Of a DNA stretch of 64,000 nt, positions 1 through 6,965 are shown one piece after another (positions within the stretch are counted from its first letter, which is position 1; every line of letters starts with the position of its first letter). Location of the stretch: assembly GCF_001314325.1 (NCBI RefSeq), contig NZ_CP009429.1, positions 5,084,501 through 5,148,500 of the forward strand, in the 5' to 3' direction. Both the position numbers and the translations under genes were made by a program. Source of the DNA: Sphingopyxis macrogoltabida (GTDB taxonomy: Bacteria > Pseudomonadota > Alphaproteobacteria > Sphingomonadales > Sphingomonadaceae). Below the pieces are notes generated by a model. That model did no database searches and was not told the origin of the DNA. It saw nothing but the letters and a program-made list of their open reading frames with translations.

Positions 1-71
1 GTCATCCCGGACTTGATCCGGGATCCACCGCGGCGGCGAAGCCATGGACCCCGGATCAAGTCCGGGGTGAC
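1..71. repeat. Palindromic intergenic repeat
   Basis: Two arms of about 27 bases (1-27 and 45-71) are reverse complements with two mismatches, both beginning at GTCA and carrying a CCGGACTTGATCCGGG core. It lies downstream of the minus-strand glutathione S-transferase gene. The architecture matches the repeat at 46620-46696, so it is probably a dispersed chromosomal repeat that can form a hairpin in RNA. Confidence 0.8.
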
Positions 72-114
72 GAAGAGGGAAATCTCCGCTTCCGGCTGAA
101 AGCTGCCCCATCCC

Positions 115-750
115 TCAGGCGGGATTCGCCGGCTGCATTTCGGCGATCAGGCCGTTGTCGATTTCCTTCGCGCGCTTGTACGCCGCGCGTTCGCGCAGCG
201 GCGCGACATAGGCCTCGAACGCCGGGCGCGACGGGATGGTGCCGAATTGCAGCCCCCAGTCGACCTGACTGCCGACATAGACGTCGGCGGCGGTGAAGCG
301 GTTGCCCGCGACGAACGCCTTGCCCGCGACCGCACCCTCGAGCGCGTCGAGCGCCGCGGCGAGCGAGCCGAAGCCCGCCATGCGCTGCTGTTCGGCGTCG
401 GGCTCGATCCCGAAATGCTTGGCGGTGATCGCCTGTTCGACGGGGCCGGCGGTGAAGAACAGCCAGCGATAATAGTCGGCGCGGTCGGAAGGGGCCGGCG
501 CGAGCCCCGCGGCGGGGAAGGCGTCGGCAAGATAGGCGCAGATCGCAGCGCATTCGGTCACCGCGCGGCCGTTGTGGACGATCGCCGGCACCTTGCCCAT
601 CGGATTGACCGCGAGATAGGCGGCGTCCTTCATCGTCGTGCCATAATCGAGAATGCGCGGCTCATAGGGGGCGCCGACCTCTTCGAGCATCCAGCGCACG
701 ATCTGGCCGCGCGACATCGGGTTGGTGTAGAAAATCAGGTCTTCGGCCAT
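115..750 (-). CDS. Glutathione S-transferase family protein
   Basis: A 211-residue cytosolic protein with the two-domain GST layout. The N-terminal thioredoxin-like half carries NPMSRGQIVRWMLEE and the GKVPAI cis-proline segment near residues 53-58, followed by TECAAICAYL, the place of the glutathione-binding Glu/Ser pair. The helical C-terminal half has FTAADVYVG, the usual N-capping region of helix 6. Length is normal for the family. The start is supported by GGGAGA seven bases upstream. It probably conjugates or reduces an electrophile with glutathione; the substrate cannot be read from sequence. It is transcribed alone, away from the MITE-like element. Confidence 0.85.
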   Translation of the reverse strand: MAEDLIFYTNPMSRGQIVRWMLEEVGAPYEPRILDYGTTMKDAAYLAVNPMGKVPAIVHNGRAVTECAAICAYLADAFPAAGLAPAPSDRADYYRWLFFTAGPVEQAITAKHFGIEPDAEQQRMAGFGSLAAALDALEGAVAGKAFVAGNRFTAADVYVGSQVDWGLQFGTIPSRPAFEAYVAPLRERAAYKRAKEIDNGLIAEMQPANPA

Positions 751-840
751 TGCGCTTCTCCCATCACTTTCGAGTCGGATGCGAACATATCAGGAACATT
801 ATCCGACTGCCAGCGGGGTTGTTTTGTCACCATAGACAGG

Positions 841-1111
841 TAGAGCATGATGCCATGATATTGACCCACCGTGATTGCCCCCGGAAGTTCGCCGGCAAGA
901 AGCGTCTCGCAGGCCGGGCCGGTGGCCCGGCCCAGAGGCGCGCCGCCGTCCGGCGGGCTTCCGGGGGCAACCCCTGCGGGGCGGGCCGATTTTGGCCGAT
1001 TGCCGCGTTGCTCGTCGGGTACGATGCCCCGCATCGCACCTCTCCTCGCGCCTCGCACTCGGCCAAAATCGGCTCCGTCACGGTGGATCAATATCATGGC
1101 ATCATGCTCTA
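841..1111. mobile_element. MITE-like element with 34-bp terminal inverted repeats
   Basis: The ends at 841-874 and 1078-1111 are inverted repeats with a single mismatch. They begin with TAGAGCATGATGCCATGA, so the flanking TA could be the target duplication, as for IS630/mariner-type elements. A second, perfect 15-bp inverted repeat lies inside (985-999 and 1059-1073, around GCCGATTTTGGCC). No open frame looks like a gene. The right end stops 10 bases before the ATG of the CinA-domain gene, leaving only AAGG as its ribosome binding site. Interpretation as a non-autonomous transposon is inference. Confidence 0.7.
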
Positions 1112-1121
1112 AGGCAAAGCG

Positions 1122-1883
1122 ATGAGCGACGAACGCATCTGGACTGCCGCCGTGCTGGTGATCGGCGACGAAATCCTCTCCGGCCGCACGCAGGACAAGA
1201 ATGTCGCCCAGATCGCGACCTGGCTCGACGTGCAGGGCATCAGGCTGCGCGAAGTGCGTATCGTTCCCGATGTCGAGGCCGAGATCGTCGATGCCTTGAA
1301 TGCGATCCGTGCGCGCTACGATTATGTGTTCACGACCGGCGGCATCGGGCCGACGCATGACGACATCACCGTCGATGCGGTGGCGAAGGCGCTCGGCGTC
1401 GGCGTGATTGTCCATCCCGATGCCCGGGCGATCCTCGAACGCTATTATAGCGCGCGCGGCGGCGAACTGACCGAGGCGCGGCTGCGCATGGCGCGTACGC
1501 CGGACGGCGCCGAACTGATCCCGAACCGCATGTCGGGCGCGCCGGGCATCCGGATCGGCAATCTGTTCGTGATGGCAGGGGTGCCGCACATCACCGCGGG
1601 CATGCTCGACGCGCTGACCGGCGAGCTCGAAGGCGGCGCGCCGCTCGTCGCCCAGACGATCGGCGCATGGGCGCCCGAAAGCGAGGTCGCCGACCTGCTG
1701 CGCCTTGGCGAAAAGGATCATCCGGGCGTCGCGATCGGCAGCTATCCCTTTTTCCGCGAGGGCAAGGTTGGTGCCAATTTCGTCATTCGATCGACTGACG
1801 GCGCTGCGGTCGCCGCCTGCGTGGCGATGCTGACCGCCGGGTTCGAGGCGCTCGGCTATCCGGTGACCGCCGGCGGCATCTGA
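1122..1883 (+). CDS. CinA-like molybdopterin-binding domain protein
   Basis: A 253-residue protein of the MoCF_biosynth/CinA N-terminal family (COG1058). GDEILSGRTQDKN (residues 15-27) and TTGGIGPTHDDITVDA (71-86) are the characteristic nucleotide or pterin-binding segments. Full CinA proteins are about 400 residues and end in a nicotinamide-nucleotide amidase domain, which is absent here, so this is the stand-alone N-terminal type. The family includes ADP-ribose/CoA pyrophosphatase-like activity, but the reaction of short members is not settled. The start follows AAGG. Its last 28 bases overlap the 3' end of the convergent MFS gene. Confidence 0.85.
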   Translation: MSDERIWTAAVLVIGDEILSGRTQDKNVAQIATWLDVQGIRLREVRIVPDVEAEIVDALNAIRARYDYVFTTGGIGPTHDDITVDAVAKALGVGVIVHPDARAILERYYSARGGELTEARLRMARTPDGAELIPNRMSGAPGIRIGNLFVMAGVPHITAGMLDALTGELEGGAPLVAQTIGAWAPESEVADLLRLGEKDHPGVAIGSYPFFREGKVGANFVIRSTDGAAVAACVAMLTAGFEALGYPVTAGGI

Positions 1884-3091
1884 TCGGCGGCCTGCGCCCG
1901 CGGCAGGCGACGCAGCATCAGGATCGCCAGCCATCCGAAGAGCGCCGCGACGATAAAGGCCGCGCCCGGAAAATGCACCGGCGCCTTGGCGGCGGTGAAA
2001 TAAGCCATCGTCCCGGTGAGCAGCAGCGGCGCGACGAGTTGCCCGAGCCCCATCGCCATCGCCGAAATCCCCTGCACCTCGCCCTGCGTCCCGGCGGTTG
2101 CGCGGCGCGACATCATTGCCATCAGCGCCGGCTGGACCGGTGCCTGCAGGGCGACGGGGATCAGCAGCAGGAAGGCGCCGACGGTCGAGGTGGTGAAGGC
2201 ATAGCCGAGATAAACGAGCGTCGCGACAAGGATGCCGAGCGTCGCCGCGTCGCGCTCGCCGAAGCGCGCCACCGCGGGGCCGACGACGAAGACCTGCCCG
2301 AGTGCGATCATCACCCCGACCGCGGCGAGGCTGGCGCCGATCATCCCCGGCGTCCAGCCAAGCTGGGCGATGCAATAAAAGCTCCACGTCATCGGATAGA
2401 CGAGGCTGGCGATCTGCCACAGCACCAGCACGGCGGCGACACCGTTCATTCCGGGCAGCGTGCGCATCGTCCGGAAGGCGCCGAGCGGGTTGGCACGGCG
2501 CCAGTCGAAAGCACGCCGGCGCTCGGGAGGCAGCGTTTCGGGAAAGATGAAGAGGCCATAGAGCATGTTGGCGGCAGCGAGGACCGCGGCGGCGACGAAC
2601 GGCGCGCGCGGGCCGATCTCGCCAAGGAAACCGCCGAGCGCCGGCCCGGCGACGAAGCCGATGCCGAAGGCGGCGCCGACGAAACCGAAATTGCGGGCGC
2701 GCTGCTCGGGGACGGTAATGTCGGCGATCGCCGCCTGCGCCGCGGCATAGCTGCCGCCGAAGATGCCCGACAGCGCGCGCGCGATGAACAGCCAGGGCAG
2801 CGTCTCGACCACCGTCAGCAGCGCATAGTCGACCGCGAGCCCGCCGAGCGCGAGCAGCAGCACGCGCCGCCGCCCGAAGCGATCCGACAGATTGCCGAGC
2901 ACCGGCGACGCGACGAAGGTCGCGACCGCCATGACAAGGCCGATCCACGCCCCGACCTCGATCGCGTGCGGCAGGTCGATCCGCCCGACCTCCATCACGA
3001 GCTGCGGCAGCACCGGCATGATGATGCCGAAACCGACCGCATCCATGAAGATCGTCGCGACGATGAACGGAATGGTACGCGCAGGGGTCAT
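1856..3091 (-). CDS. MFS transporter, TetA/TCR-like drug exporter
   Basis: A 411-residue inner-membrane protein with about twelve hydrophobic segments. TM1 reads [20 protein letters not shown], typical of the TetA/TCR subfamily (DHA1). Motif A between TM2 and TM3 is [13 protein letters not shown]. The family exports tetracycline or other small molecules in exchange for protons; the substrate here is unknown and no TetR partner lies beside it. I chose the ATG at 3091, immediately before MTPARTIPF, rather than an in-frame start 23 codons upstream whose extension is charged and unlike the family. It is divergent from the transglutaminase gene, with about 100 bases between them. Confidence 0.85.
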   Translation of the reverse strand: MTPARTIPFIVATIFMDAVGFGIIMPVLPQLVMEVGRIDLPHAIEVGAWIGLVMAVATFVASPVLGNLSDRFGRRRVLLLALGGLAVDYALLTVVETLPWLFIARALSGIFGGSYAAAQAAIADITVPEQRARNFGFVGAAFGIGFVAGPALGGFLGEIGPRAPFVAAAVLAAANMLYGLFIFPETLPPERRRAFDWRRANPLGAFRTMRTLPGMNGVAAVLVLWQIASLVYPMTWSFYCIAQLGWTPGMIGASLAAVGVMIALGQVFVVGPAVARFGERDAATLGILVATLVYLGYAFTTSTVGAFLLLIPVALQAPVQPALMAMMSRRATAGTQGEVQGISAMAMGLGQLVAPLLLTGTMAYFTAAKAPVHFPGAAFIVAALFGWLAILMLRRLPRAQAADQMPPAVTG

Positions 3092-3188
3092 GGGAATCTT
3101 TTCATTCTGGCCGGGGTGGATGCGGCCACCTCGTACTCTCTCGCGTTCCTCTAGCGACATCGGATCGTTTGTGGAGCATTGTTGCGCG

Positions 3189-3965
3189 ATGAAACTCGAA
3201 ATATCGGCCTCGCTCGCCTATCGCCTCCGCGAACCCGTCGACCTGATGCTGCAGATCGAGGCGGCGGCGTTGCCGGACCAGCGGATAACCGGGGCTGCGC
3301 TCGACGTGGGTGCCTGCACCAATTTCGCGCGCATCGCGGCGCAGGACGGGATCGGCGAACGCATCTGGCTGAGCTGTGCAGATCGGCTCGATGCCAGATA
3401 TTCGGCGACGGTCGAGATCGTGCGCGCGGCGAACAACTGGCGCGGCCTACCGCAGGTGCCGATGCACCGGCTGCCCGCCGAGACGGTGCAATATCTCAAC
3501 GAATCGCGCTACTGCCCCGCGAACAAGTTTCTGAGCTTTGTCGCCGACGAGTTCGGCGGCGTCGAGGGCGGCGCGAAGATCGGGGCGATGCGCGACTGGA
3601 TCGAGACGCATTTCACCTATGCCGCGGGATCGAGCGATTCCGATACCGGCGCGCTCGACAGCTTCGTCGAACGGCGCGGCGTATGCCGCGACTATGCCCA
3701 TGTGATGGTAACGCTGGCGCGCGCCGCCGCCATCCCGGCGCGGGTCGCGAGCGGCTATGCGCCCGACGTCGCGCCGCAGGACTTCCATGCGGTCGCCGAG
3801 GTGTATCTGGGCGGCGGCTGGCATCTCGTCGACGCGACCGGCATGGCGGACGCCGGAGATATCGCGGTGATCGGCGTCGGCCGCGACGCGGCCGACATCA
3901 GCTTCCTCACCGCCTATGGCGAGATCGAACTGATCGAGCAGCAGGTGACGGTGCGGGCGGTGTAG
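3189..3965 (+). CDS. Transglutaminase-like cysteine protease family protein
   Basis: A 258-residue protein with the transglutaminase-like core. The catalytic triad is visible as C166 in ERRGVCRDYAH, H200 in QDFHAVAEVYL and D215 in WHLVDATG. The N-terminal half is a beta-rich domain seen in bacterial members such as those in COG1305. There is no signal peptide, so it is probably cytoplasmic. The biochemical role of these proteins (peptidase, amidase or cross-linking) is generally unknown. The ATG at 3189 begins the conserved sequence MKLEISASLAYRL. The gene ends inside a strong hairpin. Confidence 0.85.
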   Translation: MKLEISASLAYRLREPVDLMLQIEAAALPDQRITGAALDVGACTNFARIAAQDGIGERIWLSCADRLDARYSATVEIVRAANNWRGLPQVPMHRLPAETVQYLNESRYCPANKFLSFVADEFGGVEGGAKIGAMRDWIETHFTYAAGSSDSDTGALDSFVERRGVCRDYAHVMVTLARAAAIPARVASGYAPDVAPQDFHAVAEVYLGGGWHLVDATGMADAGDIAVIGVGRDAADISFLTAYGEIELIEQQVTVRAV

Positions 3966-3981
3966 CGACCGCCCGCACCGT
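3948..3981. terminator. Hairpin at convergent gene ends, possible bidirectional terminator
   Basis: A perfect 14-bp inverted repeat (ACGGTGCGGGCGGT and its complement) encloses a six-base loop. It spans the stop codon of the transglutaminase gene and lies 22 bases before the end of the convergent glycine-zipper gene. There is no T-run, so termination would not be of the standard intrinsic type. Confidence 0.5.
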
Positions 3982-4002
3982 CGTCAGGTCAACCCGTTCA
4001 GG

Positions 4003-4377
4003 TCAGCGGCATTTGAGCTCGCCGCGATCGATCGCGCGGCCGAGCAGGCCGCCGCCGGCGGCGCCGATGATCGTGCCGACCGTCCGGTCGCGCCCGCCGT
4101 CGAGCTCGCGGCCGACCAGCGCGCCGACGGCGGCGCCGATAATCAGCCCGGTCGTGCCATTGTCGCGGCGGCAGTGATATTGTCCGTCGCGGCCGCGCCA
4201 GACGCGATCGCCGTGCGACAGGCGCCGCGGTTCATAATAGCGGCCGTAACTGTCGTAGAGGCCGCGATCTTTCGCGCGCTTGCCATGGGCCGGAGCCCAA
4301 GGCGGCGGATCGGCCAGCGCGGGCGCCGCAGGCAGGGCGACGGCGGCGAGAACCGCCGCGCAAAGAAGCTTTTTCAT
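4003..4377 (-). CDS. Glycine-zipper 2TM domain protein, secreted
   Basis: A 124-residue exported protein. Residues 1-22 form a signal peptide ending PALA. A basic/aromatic linker follows (YDSYGRYYEPRRL), and the C-terminal half carries two glycine-zipper stretches, TGLIIGAAVGALVGREL and TVGTIIGAAGGGLLGRAI, flanked by a pair of cysteines. This is the Rick_17kDa/glycine-zipper 2TM family of the envelope. It lacks a lipobox. It is clearly related to the protein at 44069-44476, which shares the same block with the DRTVGTIIG signature. The role is unknown; membrane insertion or outer-membrane stress functions are proposed for relatives. Confidence 0.8.
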   Translation of the reverse strand: MKKLLCAAVLAAVALPAAPALADPPPWAPAHGKRAKDRGLYDSYGRYYEPRRLSHGDRVWRGRDGQYHCRRDNGTTGLIIGAAVGALVGRELDGGRDRTVGTIIGAAGGGLLGRAIDRGELKCR

Positions 4378-4490
4378 CGTTCATCCTCCTGATCATGTCC
4401 GCAACCGGTTTAGGATCGTCGACCCGAACCTGCGCTGAACCACATTGCTATGCGGGGTTTATCTTTCCGAGCCGCAGATTTGGCCGAGCA

Positions 4491-5252
4491 TCAGAAATCG
4501 ATCGCGATCCGGATCCGTTCGGGCGCGATGTCGATTGCGGTCGCGATCCATGCGCGCGCCTGGTCGACGATGTCGGCCATATTCGATCCCGGCTTGTTGG
4601 TCAGCAGCTCGAACTTCGACACGCCGAGAATATCAGCGAGGATTTCGGTACGATAGGGGCGGGGCCGCGCCTTGCCCTTTTCCCAGTTGCAGACTGCCGC
4701 TTCGCTCACGCCTGCGCGTTCGGCGAGTTGCGACTGGGTGAGGCCCTTAAGACTGCGCAGCCGCTGGATGCGCGCGCCCAGCATTTCGTCGCCAATGGTT
4801 TGGGCTTGGCGGGGCCTCTCGACCGGCTGCTCGACCGCGCTGCGCAGCGCCGCGGCGCTCAGCGTCGCGCGGCTGACTGGCGCGTCGAACCGGCAGCCGA
4901 ACAGGCGGCCGCTCGCCCAGACGATTTTGGCGAGGCAGCGGCCGGCGTGCGGCAGCTCGACATCGATGCTTTCATTCGGGGCAAGCGGCAGGCCGCATTC
5001 GATCAGCAAGCCCTCGGCCGAGATGTCGTGGATGAGGATGGGACAGGCATCGCCGCTCCCCGAGAGCCCCGACGCCGTAAGCCGCAGCGCTCGCCGCGTG
5101 CTTCTGCGCCGTCCTTCGCCGGTCGATGAATTCTCCAAGAATGCGGAAACCGCCATGTCTACCTTTTCCAAAAGGCGCTTGTCCGGCATCGCGGTTAAAA
5201 CATCGCTAGCGTCGAGGCGATCGCGAGCGGCTGTTGCCGTACGACGCACCAT
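4491..5252 (-). CDS. PilZ domain fused to an XRE-type helix-turn-helix
   Basis: A 253-residue cytoplasmic protein joining two regulatory modules. An N-terminal PilZ domain (about residues 45-128) has the RRSTRR basic motif and the DISAEG box that together bind cyclic di-GMP in the family. A C-terminal XRE domain follows (about 160-218: LTQSQLAERAGVSEAAVCNW), then a short amphipathic tail. The start is uncertain: ATG at 5252 and at 5189 are both possible, and neither has a good Shine-Dalgarno. It stands between a glycine-zipper gene and the fibre locus, divergent from the small pilin-like gene at 5461, which suggests, but does not prove, that it controls surface fibres in response to cyclic di-GMP. 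Confidence 0.8.
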   Translation of the reverse strand: MVRRTATAARDRLDASDVLTAMPDKRLLEKVDMAVSAFLENSSTGEGRRRSTRRALRLTASGLSGSGDACPILIHDISAEGLLIECGLPLAPNESIDVELPHAGRCLAKIVWASGRLFGCRFDAPVSRATLSAAALRSAVEQPVERPRQAQTIGDEMLGARIQRLRSLKGLTQSQLAERAGVSEAAVCNWEKGKARPRPYRTEILADILGVSKFELLTNKPGSNMADIVDQARAWIATAIDIAPERIRIAIDF

Positions 5253-5460
5253 CGAAAAAATGCAGGGCACCGAAAAAATGTGACCTCGCTCGACGGCGCG
5301 TTCCGGCTGCCGGTCGGGGCAATCGCTTTTCACAGCAACAATTTGGCCAAAAACGGCGGCTTTGCTGGGCCGATTTTCTAAACGCGGCGTTTACCCTGAC
5401 GCTGCACCATATCTTGAAAAGGCCCTGCCATTAGGAGCGCTTCCCAATGGAGTAGGGTAA

Positions 5461-5886
5461 ATGATCAAGAAAGTGTTTTTCGGGGTGATCGCGATGACGG
5501 CGCTTTCGGCGCCCGCCATGGGATCCATGCCCCACGTCGGTGTCGATTCGGGCCAGTTCGCGATCGGCATCAGCGGTTATGTGCCGGTGATCTGCCGCGC
5601 GTCGGTCGAACAGACGATGGTGTCGCCGCACGAGGGCGAGGTCAGCCTCGGCGCGCTGCGCGAATTCTGCAACAGCCCGAACGGCTATGCGATCCACGCC
5701 GACTATTCGCCGTCGCTCGCGCACGCCAAGATCCTCGTCGATGGACGCCCGGTGCCGCTCGGCAAGTCGGGGACGGCGGAGATTACCAAGTCGAACCGCG
5801 CCGGCATCGCGACGCGCGCGCTCGAACTCGACCTGCCGAAAGGCGTTCAGGGCGGTTCCGTCTCGTTCCGGATCGTCCCGCTATAA
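5461..5886 (+). CDS. Small secreted pilin-like protein
   Basis: A 141-residue exported protein with a signal peptide of about 21 residues (MIKKVFFGVIAMTALSAPAMG). The mature part has two cysteines (in VPVICRAS and REFCNSPNGY) spaced like the disulfide of pilin and spore-coat-U-like domains, and a beta-rich C-terminus ending in alternating hydrophobic residues (GGSVSFRIVPL). I do not recognise a named family. GGAG precedes the ATG. It converges on the tip-protein gene with a six-base overlap and faces away from the PilZ-XRE gene, so it is probably an accessory subunit of the same fibre system. It could instead be an unrelated periplasmic beta protein. Confidence 0.65.
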   Translation: MIKKVFFGVIAMTALSAPAMGSMPHVGVDSGQFAIGISGYVPVICRASVEQTMVSPHEGEVSLGALREFCNSPNGYAIHADYSPSLAHAKILVDGRPVPLGKSGTAEITKSNRAGIATRALELDLPKGVQGGSVSFRIVPL

Positions 5887-6963
5887 GGCGGGGCAATTCT
5901 GCTGCGATGGCGCGCCCGACAGGAGCGGCGTGATCGTCACGGTCAGCAGGTCGGAATAGGTTGGCGAGACCAGCTTGCCCTGTCCGCCCTCCTTCAGGGT
6001 GGCGACGACTGGTAGTATGTCGGCATCCGAGGCCGGCACGCCAGCGCGCTGGCAGGTGACCGTCGTGAAGCTCGGGCTCGCCGCGTTGCGCGTCTGGCCG
6101 AGGAACTTCAGGTCGTAGTTCAGGACATTCGTCGGAGTGGTCAGAACGCCGCCGGGGAACGTCATCTTGTACGTGTTCTGCGAGGCCAGCGCGACCGTGT
6201 AGGGCCCTGAACTGCGAACCCGGACATGGTTCGTGGTCGGCGTCGTATAGGTCGCGGGCGCAGCGAGGACATCGCCGGTCGTCTTGTCGCCGACCTCCCC
6301 GAAGTCGAGCGCCGTCCCGGCGTAGCTCGCCTGCAGCGCGCTGAGGACCGTGATCGGGAAGGTCAGCGCATTTAGGACAGTGCCCTGAATTTCCTGCTTG
6401 TTGGTTCCCTGGCCGCCCGAGGTGCTGCAACCGAAATAGGCATCGAAAGGCAGGTTCTGCGTCGCCTCGACATTAAAATTTTCTGGAAGTATCACGTTGA
6501 ATACGATCGTCACCGTATTCGTAGCTTCATTGTTGCCGTTGAAACTGAGCTTAAGGAAACGCTGCGTCGGTGACGGCGTCCGCGATGCTGGTGATACAAG
6601 CGGTTTGGGCGCACTGAAATTGTGGAAAATATTCTCTCCGGTTCCCGAGCCCGAGACGTTGCCGGGGCTTGATACGGAGATCGGAACAATCTGCGCGCCA
6701 TCGGCGCTCCCATCGCGTCCCTGGAGATAAAAGTTCGCGACGTCGGTCTTGGCGCCGCCGGCCAGATTGACGCGGGTCAGAGTCAGCGTGACCGTTGTTA
6801 CCGGCAGTCCGCCAGGCTGGAACGGGTCGAACAATATGGGAGATGCCTGCGCTGAACCGGTGATGCCGCAGGAGAATCCGCCCTGAGCCGTGGCCGCGGC
6901 GGCGAATCCCAGCGAGCCCGCCAGTGCAAGCAATATTCGCAGACAGTTGCGCCTCATGTTCAT
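5881..6963 (-). CDS. Fibre tip adhesin-like protein of the chaperone-usher operon
   Basis: A 360-residue secreted protein, signal peptide about 1-26 (ending AAATAQ). It has two beta-rich halves. The N-terminal half carries a single early cysteine (FSCGITG), the C-terminal half has CSTSGGQG and a pilin-like end (SPTYSDLLTVTITPL) matching the subunit C-termini upstream. Being last in the operon and about twice the length of the other subunits is typical for a two-domain tip adhesin. No specific ligand can be inferred. It follows the usher gene after two bases, so translation is probably coupled. Confidence 0.75.
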   Translation of the reverse strand: MNMRRNCLRILLALAGSLGFAAAATAQGGFSCGITGSAQASPILFDPFQPGGLPVTTVTLTLTRVNLAGGAKTDVANFYLQGRDGSADGAQIVPISVSSPGNVSGSGTGENIFHNFSAPKPLVSPASRTPSPTQRFLKLSFNGNNEATNTVTIVFNVILPENFNVEATQNLPFDAYFGCSTSGGQGTNKQEIQGTVLNALTFPITVLSALQASYAGTALDFGEVGDKTTGDVLAAPATYTTPTTNHVRVRSSGPYTVALASQNTYKMTFPGGVLTTPTNVLNYDLKFLGQTRNAASPSFTTVTCQRAGVPASDADILPVVATLKEGGQGKLVSPTYSDLLTVTITPLLSGAPSQQNCPAL

Positions 6964-6965
6964 AT

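Noticed and set aside
735..2948. 737-codon open frame on the minus strand
   Set aside because: It is antisense to the CinA-domain gene and runs through the MITE-like element and into the MFS gene in a different frame. Its product is an arginine-rich, low-complexity sequence with no family features, as expected from high-GC shadow frames.
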